This document shows positions 7,774 through 9,405 of a stretch of DNA of 9,405 bases, one piece after another. This DNA is from Planctomycetes bacterium UBA7888 (GTDB lineage: Bacteria; Planctomycetota; UBA1135). The notes beneath the pieces are model-generated. The model did not search any database. It saw only the letters and a list, made by a program, of their open reading frames with translations, and had not been told where the DNA came from. Both the position numbers and the translations under genes were made by a program. The stretch's first letter is position 1; each line of letters opens with the position of its first letter. The DNA lies in assembly GCA_002500505.1 (NCBI GenBank), contig DLRM01000004.1:1-9405 (forward strand), written 5' to 3'.

Positions 7774-8694
7774 ATGGAAGCTCCGGCCCCAGAGAAGTTT
7801 TTTCGCGTCACCGCCCAAATCCCAGGTGGATGGGGGGAGTCGCTTTCGTGGATCCTGGAGAAAGAAGGCTACGGGACCAATATGGAAGTACGGGGCTTTC
7901 CTTCTGGACTATTGAGTGGCGAGCCTATTCCTGCAGCGGAGCGAGAAACCATGGTTCTCTTAGTCGATCCTTCAAGGAGAGATTCACTTTCGAATCGAAT
8001 GGAAGAGCTTGCTCAGCTTTGGAAATGGGAATCCCGGAGTTGGGATTTGAAATTTGAGGAGCGAGAAGACCAGGATTGGGAAGCCCTATGGCGGGCGCGC
8101 TGGAAGCCTTTTCGTTGTGGCCGATTTGTGATTTACCCACACTTTGCGCAAGTCAACAAACTCCCCTTAAGAGAAAGGGATATTCCCCTTCAAATGGTGG
8201 CCGGTTCTTCCTTTGGAACGGGTGGACATTCCAGTACTCGAATGGCTTTGCGATCTTTGTTGAGGTGGTGGGAAGAGGCCCCTTTCCGGAGCCTTTTAGA
8301 TTTGGGGACTGGCTCGGGAATCCTTGGAATCTCAGCTGCTGTTTTAGGAGTGGATCGAGTTGCCGGGATGGATATTGACCCCGCCAGTGCCCCCCAGGCC
8401 ACAAAAACGGCTCAGGCAAACAAAGTGGGGGGGCGGTGTTCCTTTTGGCGGGGGAGCCTTGAGTCAGCAGCCGGGGAATGGGAGGTTGTGATGGGAAACC
8501 TGCAAAGCGACATTTTGAGACACTATGCTCCGCTGATTTCGAAGCGACTGTGCCCTGGCGGGCGATTTTTCGCCGGCGGGATATTGGACCTCAAGGCAAA
8601 GAAAACTATCGACTCACTGAAGGCTGCAGAGCTTGTTTTGCTCAAGACTCAGCTGCGCGGGCGTTGGTGCACAGCAGAATTTCAAAAAAAATAA
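7774..8694 (+). CDS. prmA: Ribosomal protein L11 methyltransferase-like (PrmA family)
   Basis: A 306-residue SAM-dependent methyltransferase; E. coli PrmA, which trimethylates ribosomal protein L11, has 293. The N-terminal third is the variable substrate-recognition domain, ending in a PrmA-like E-D-Q-D-W-E-A-L-W-R-A-R-W-K-P-F. F147-GTGGH152-S-S-T matches the family's F-G-T-G-x-H-x-T. L174-L-D-L-G-T-G-S-G-I-L is SAM motif I, M-D-I-D-P follows as the acidic motif II, and N242-L-Q replaces the usual N-I-x near the active site while keeping the Asn. The C-terminal part has P-L-I-x-x-x-L-x-P-G-G and A-G-G-I-L. The open frame begins at 7432, but the earlier part lies antisense to nth; the ATG at 7774 leaves 21 bases to the divergent nth start. 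No Shine-Dalgarno is seen and any promoter must lie within nth. A related lysine methyltransferase with another protein target is possible. Confidence 0.85.
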   Translation: MEAPAPEKFFRVTAQIPGGWGESLSWILEKEGYGTNMEVRGFPSGLLSGEPIPAAERETMVLLVDPSRRDSLSNRMEELAQLWKWESRSWDLKFEEREDQDWEALWRARWKPFRCGRFVIYPHFAQVNKLPLRERDIPLQMVAGSSFGTGGHSSTRMALRSLLRWWEEAPFRSLLDLGTGSGILGISAAVLGVDRVAGMDIDPASAPQATKTAQANKVGGRCSFWRGSLESAAGEWEVVMGNLQSDILRHYAPLISKRLCPGGRFFAGGILDLKAKKTIDSLKAAELVLLKTQLRGRWCTAEFQKK

Positions 8695-8884
8695 ACCCTA
8701 CAAAGGCCCATAAAATGGAGAAAAACAAGGAAGTTGGAAATGGCTTTTGCGAGAAATCTCCAAAAAGTTGGCAGAAGCCCTGATTGCCTCCCGAATACAT
8801 AAGTGCTTTGCATGGGTTCTTTTAGGACAATGAGTTGCAGGGGATGGCAGCTCTAAGAAATGCTCAGCAAAGGGGAAAAGGAAG
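8695..8884 (+). other. 3' untranslated region of the methyltransferase gene, no convincing gene
   Basis: This stretch separates the methyltransferase stop from its terminator. It has one minor helix: TGCCTCCC (8785-8792) can pair with GGGATGGCA (8841-8849) with one bulged T. A 20-codon frame at 8740-8802 (MAFARNLQKVGRSPDCLPNT) has AAGGA 8 bases upstream, but nothing else supports translation. I do not recognise a known structured RNA (SRP, RNase P, tmRNA or 6S motifs are not apparent). Confidence 0.4.
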
Positions 8885-8916
8885 CCAGCGGTCTTATTGA
8901 TCGCTGGTTTTTTTTT
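8885..8916 (+). terminator. Strong Rho-independent terminator downstream of prmA
   Basis: CCAGCGGTC (8885-8893) and GATCGCTGG (8899-8907) form a 9-bp stem with one G-U pair and the loop TTATT, followed by nine T residues (8908-8916). This is a textbook intrinsic terminator on the plus strand and ends the methyltransferase transcript. Confidence 0.92.
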
Positions 8917-8946
8917 GACATGAAATGTTGATTGTTGAATATATAT
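8915..8946 (+). promoter_or_regulatory. Sigma70-like promoter overlapping the terminator T run
   Basis: A perfect TTGACA (8915-8920) is followed by AATATA (8938-8943) at 17 bases, or by TATATAT (8940-8946) at 19 bases. The -10 is only a partial match either way. The first two T residues of the -35 are the last two of the preceding terminator's T run. Transcription would start near 8950-8953 and run toward the terminator ending at 9022. Confidence 0.5.
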
Positions 8947-8950
8947 GAGA

Positions 8951-9022
8951 TTGCCATTGTTATGGAGCGCGCCCTCCTGCCATTCGAGCGCCTTGAGGCT
9001 CCTGCTGGGCCTCGTTTTATTT
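8951..9022 (+). ncRNA. Candidate small RNA of about 70 nucleotides
   Basis: The interval lies between a sigma70-like promoter and a Rho-independent terminator. It can form a small 5' hairpin, GGAG (8964-8967) with CTCC (8974-8977), before the terminator hairpin. The only ATG frame (8962 onward) has no ribosome binding site and runs through the terminator, so a non-coding transcript is more likely than a peptide. The start position is estimated from the promoter and no known RNA family is recognised. Confidence 0.35.
8995..9022 (+). terminator. Rho-independent terminator
   Basis: GAGGCTC (8995-9001) and GGGCCTC (9007-9013) form a 7-bp stem with one G-U pair and the loop CTGCT, followed by GTTTTATTT (9014-9022). 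The T-rich tail is on the plus strand only, so it ends transcripts coming from the left, not the gene to the right. Confidence 0.7.
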
Positions 9023-9040
9023 ACACCCATCTCGTTCACT

Positions 9041-9059
9041 TGCGGATTATGAGTCCGCA
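9041..9059. repeat. Perfect hairpin resembling a CAU anticodon arm
   Basis: TGCGGA (9041-9046) and TCCGCA (9054-9059) form a perfect 6-bp stem around a 7-base loop. On the minus strand the loop reads CTCATAA, which is the anticodon loop of CAU tRNAs (Met or Ile2). No D arm, T arm or acceptor stem surrounds it, so it is not a tRNA gene. It lies 3 bases past the stop codon of the minus-strand gene at the right edge, but has no T run and is not a standard terminator. Confidence 0.5.
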
Positions 9060-9062
9060 GGT

Positions 9063-9405
9063 TTAAAGTTCCCCAAGGTGCTTCTCTAGCACATTAACAA
9101 GTAGCGGATTTTTAACAAACTCGAGCAACTCCCTGAAGAGCCTTACCACTTCTTCTTTTCCCTCTTCGCGGGTAATATCCTCGCGAATCTCCTGAAGAAG
9201 TTGAATTGCTTTACGCGAATCTTCACGAATTAGATTATTGAGTTCGTTAACAAGCCCCATCAGCCCACCATCCGAACCCTCGAACTCAAAACCTATCTCG
9301 CCAAAAATCCGCATCTTAAGCGGCCACCAGTCAGCTGGGGGATAAATTCGAGCACAAAGGGCATAAAGCGCAGGATCTCTTTTTTTCAGAAAAGCGCGTG
9401 AATCC
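9063..9405 (-). CDS. Hypothetical helical protein (N-terminal part outside window)
   Basis: The frame ends at TAA 9063-9065 and stays open to the right edge, so the ATG at 9314 is probably internal and about 113 residues of a longer protein are visible. Before that ATG the frame reads D-S-R-A-F-L-K-K-R-D-P-A-L-Y-A-L-C-A-R-I-Y-P-P-A-D-W-W-P-L-K, which has the composition of real protein. The remaining 83 residues are mostly amphipathic helix, rich in Glu, Leu, Arg and Lys (L-L-Q-E-I-R-E-D-I-T-R-E-E-G-K-E-E and L-F-R-E-L-L-E-F-V-K), so a helical bundle or coiled coil is likely. There is no signal peptide or membrane segment in the visible part. I do not recognise the family and assign no function. 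Confidence 0.65.
   Translation of the reverse strand, partial: DSRAFLKKRDPALYALCARIYPPADWWPLKMRIFGEIGFEFEGSDGGLMGLVNELNNLIREDSRKAIQLLQEIREDITREEGKEEVVRLFRELLEFVKNPLLVNVLEKHLGEL

Noticed and set aside
8698..9039. Open frame of 113 codons on the minus strand in the intergenic region
   Set aside because: It starts with GTG without a clear ribosome binding site, runs antisense through two plus-strand terminators and a promoter, and its composition does not look like a folded protein.
8962..9066. Short plus-strand peptide frame starting at 8962
   Set aside because: It has no ribosome binding site and reads through a Rho-independent terminator and the anticodon-arm-like hairpin.
9025..9075. tRNA gene with anticodon CAU on the minus strand
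   Set aside because: Only the anticodon-arm-like hairpin is present. There is no T-arm GTTCGA-type sequence, D arm or acceptor pairing on either side.

Overview
The window looks like ordinary chromosomal DNA of a Gram-negative-type bacterium, about half G+C by eye. A fused isobutyryl-CoA mutase, a 4Fe-4S endonuclease III, a PrmA-type methyltransferase and a very large glycine-rich, Ig-bearing surface protein occur together in deltaproteobacteria-like lineages (Myxococcota, Bdellovibrionota and relatives). That placement is a weak inference; no rRNA, tRNA or other phylogenetic marker is present. I see no CRISPR array, insertion sequence or phage gene.

Layout, left to right. Bases 1-3195 (+) are the 3' part of a large secreted-type protein whose start lies outside the window. 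It meets the 3' end of icmF (3205-6651, -) with a 9-base gap, and a small hairpin there may stop both transcripts. On the minus strand, nth (7105-7752), a cysteine-free MerR-family regulator (6648-7052) and icmF run in the same direction. merR and icmF overlap by 4 bases (ATGA), so they are almost certainly one transcription and translation unit. A promoter-like sequence with a perfect dyad over its -35 lies just upstream of merR. nth is divergent from a prmA-like methyltransferase gene (7774-8694, +), with only 21 bases between the start codons. Bases 8695-9062 hold no convincing protein gene. They contain a strong Rho-independent terminator, a sigma70-like promoter, a second terminator about 70 bases downstream (together a candidate small RNA), and a hairpin resembling a CAU anticodon arm. 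A helical hypothetical protein on the minus strand runs from 9063 past the right edge.

Functionally, the clearest module is merR-icmF. An acyl-CoA mutase carrying its own GTPase chaperone interconverts isobutyryl-CoA and n-butyryl-CoA, probably under control of the co-transcribed regulator, which fits branched-chain amino acid or short-chain fatty acid metabolism. nth (base-excision repair) and prmA (ribosomal protein methylation) are housekeeping genes with no obvious link to it. I found no strong candidate for an undescribed system. The most checkable new items are the merR operator-promoter, the small intergenic transcription unit and the architecture of the giant glycine-rich protein.
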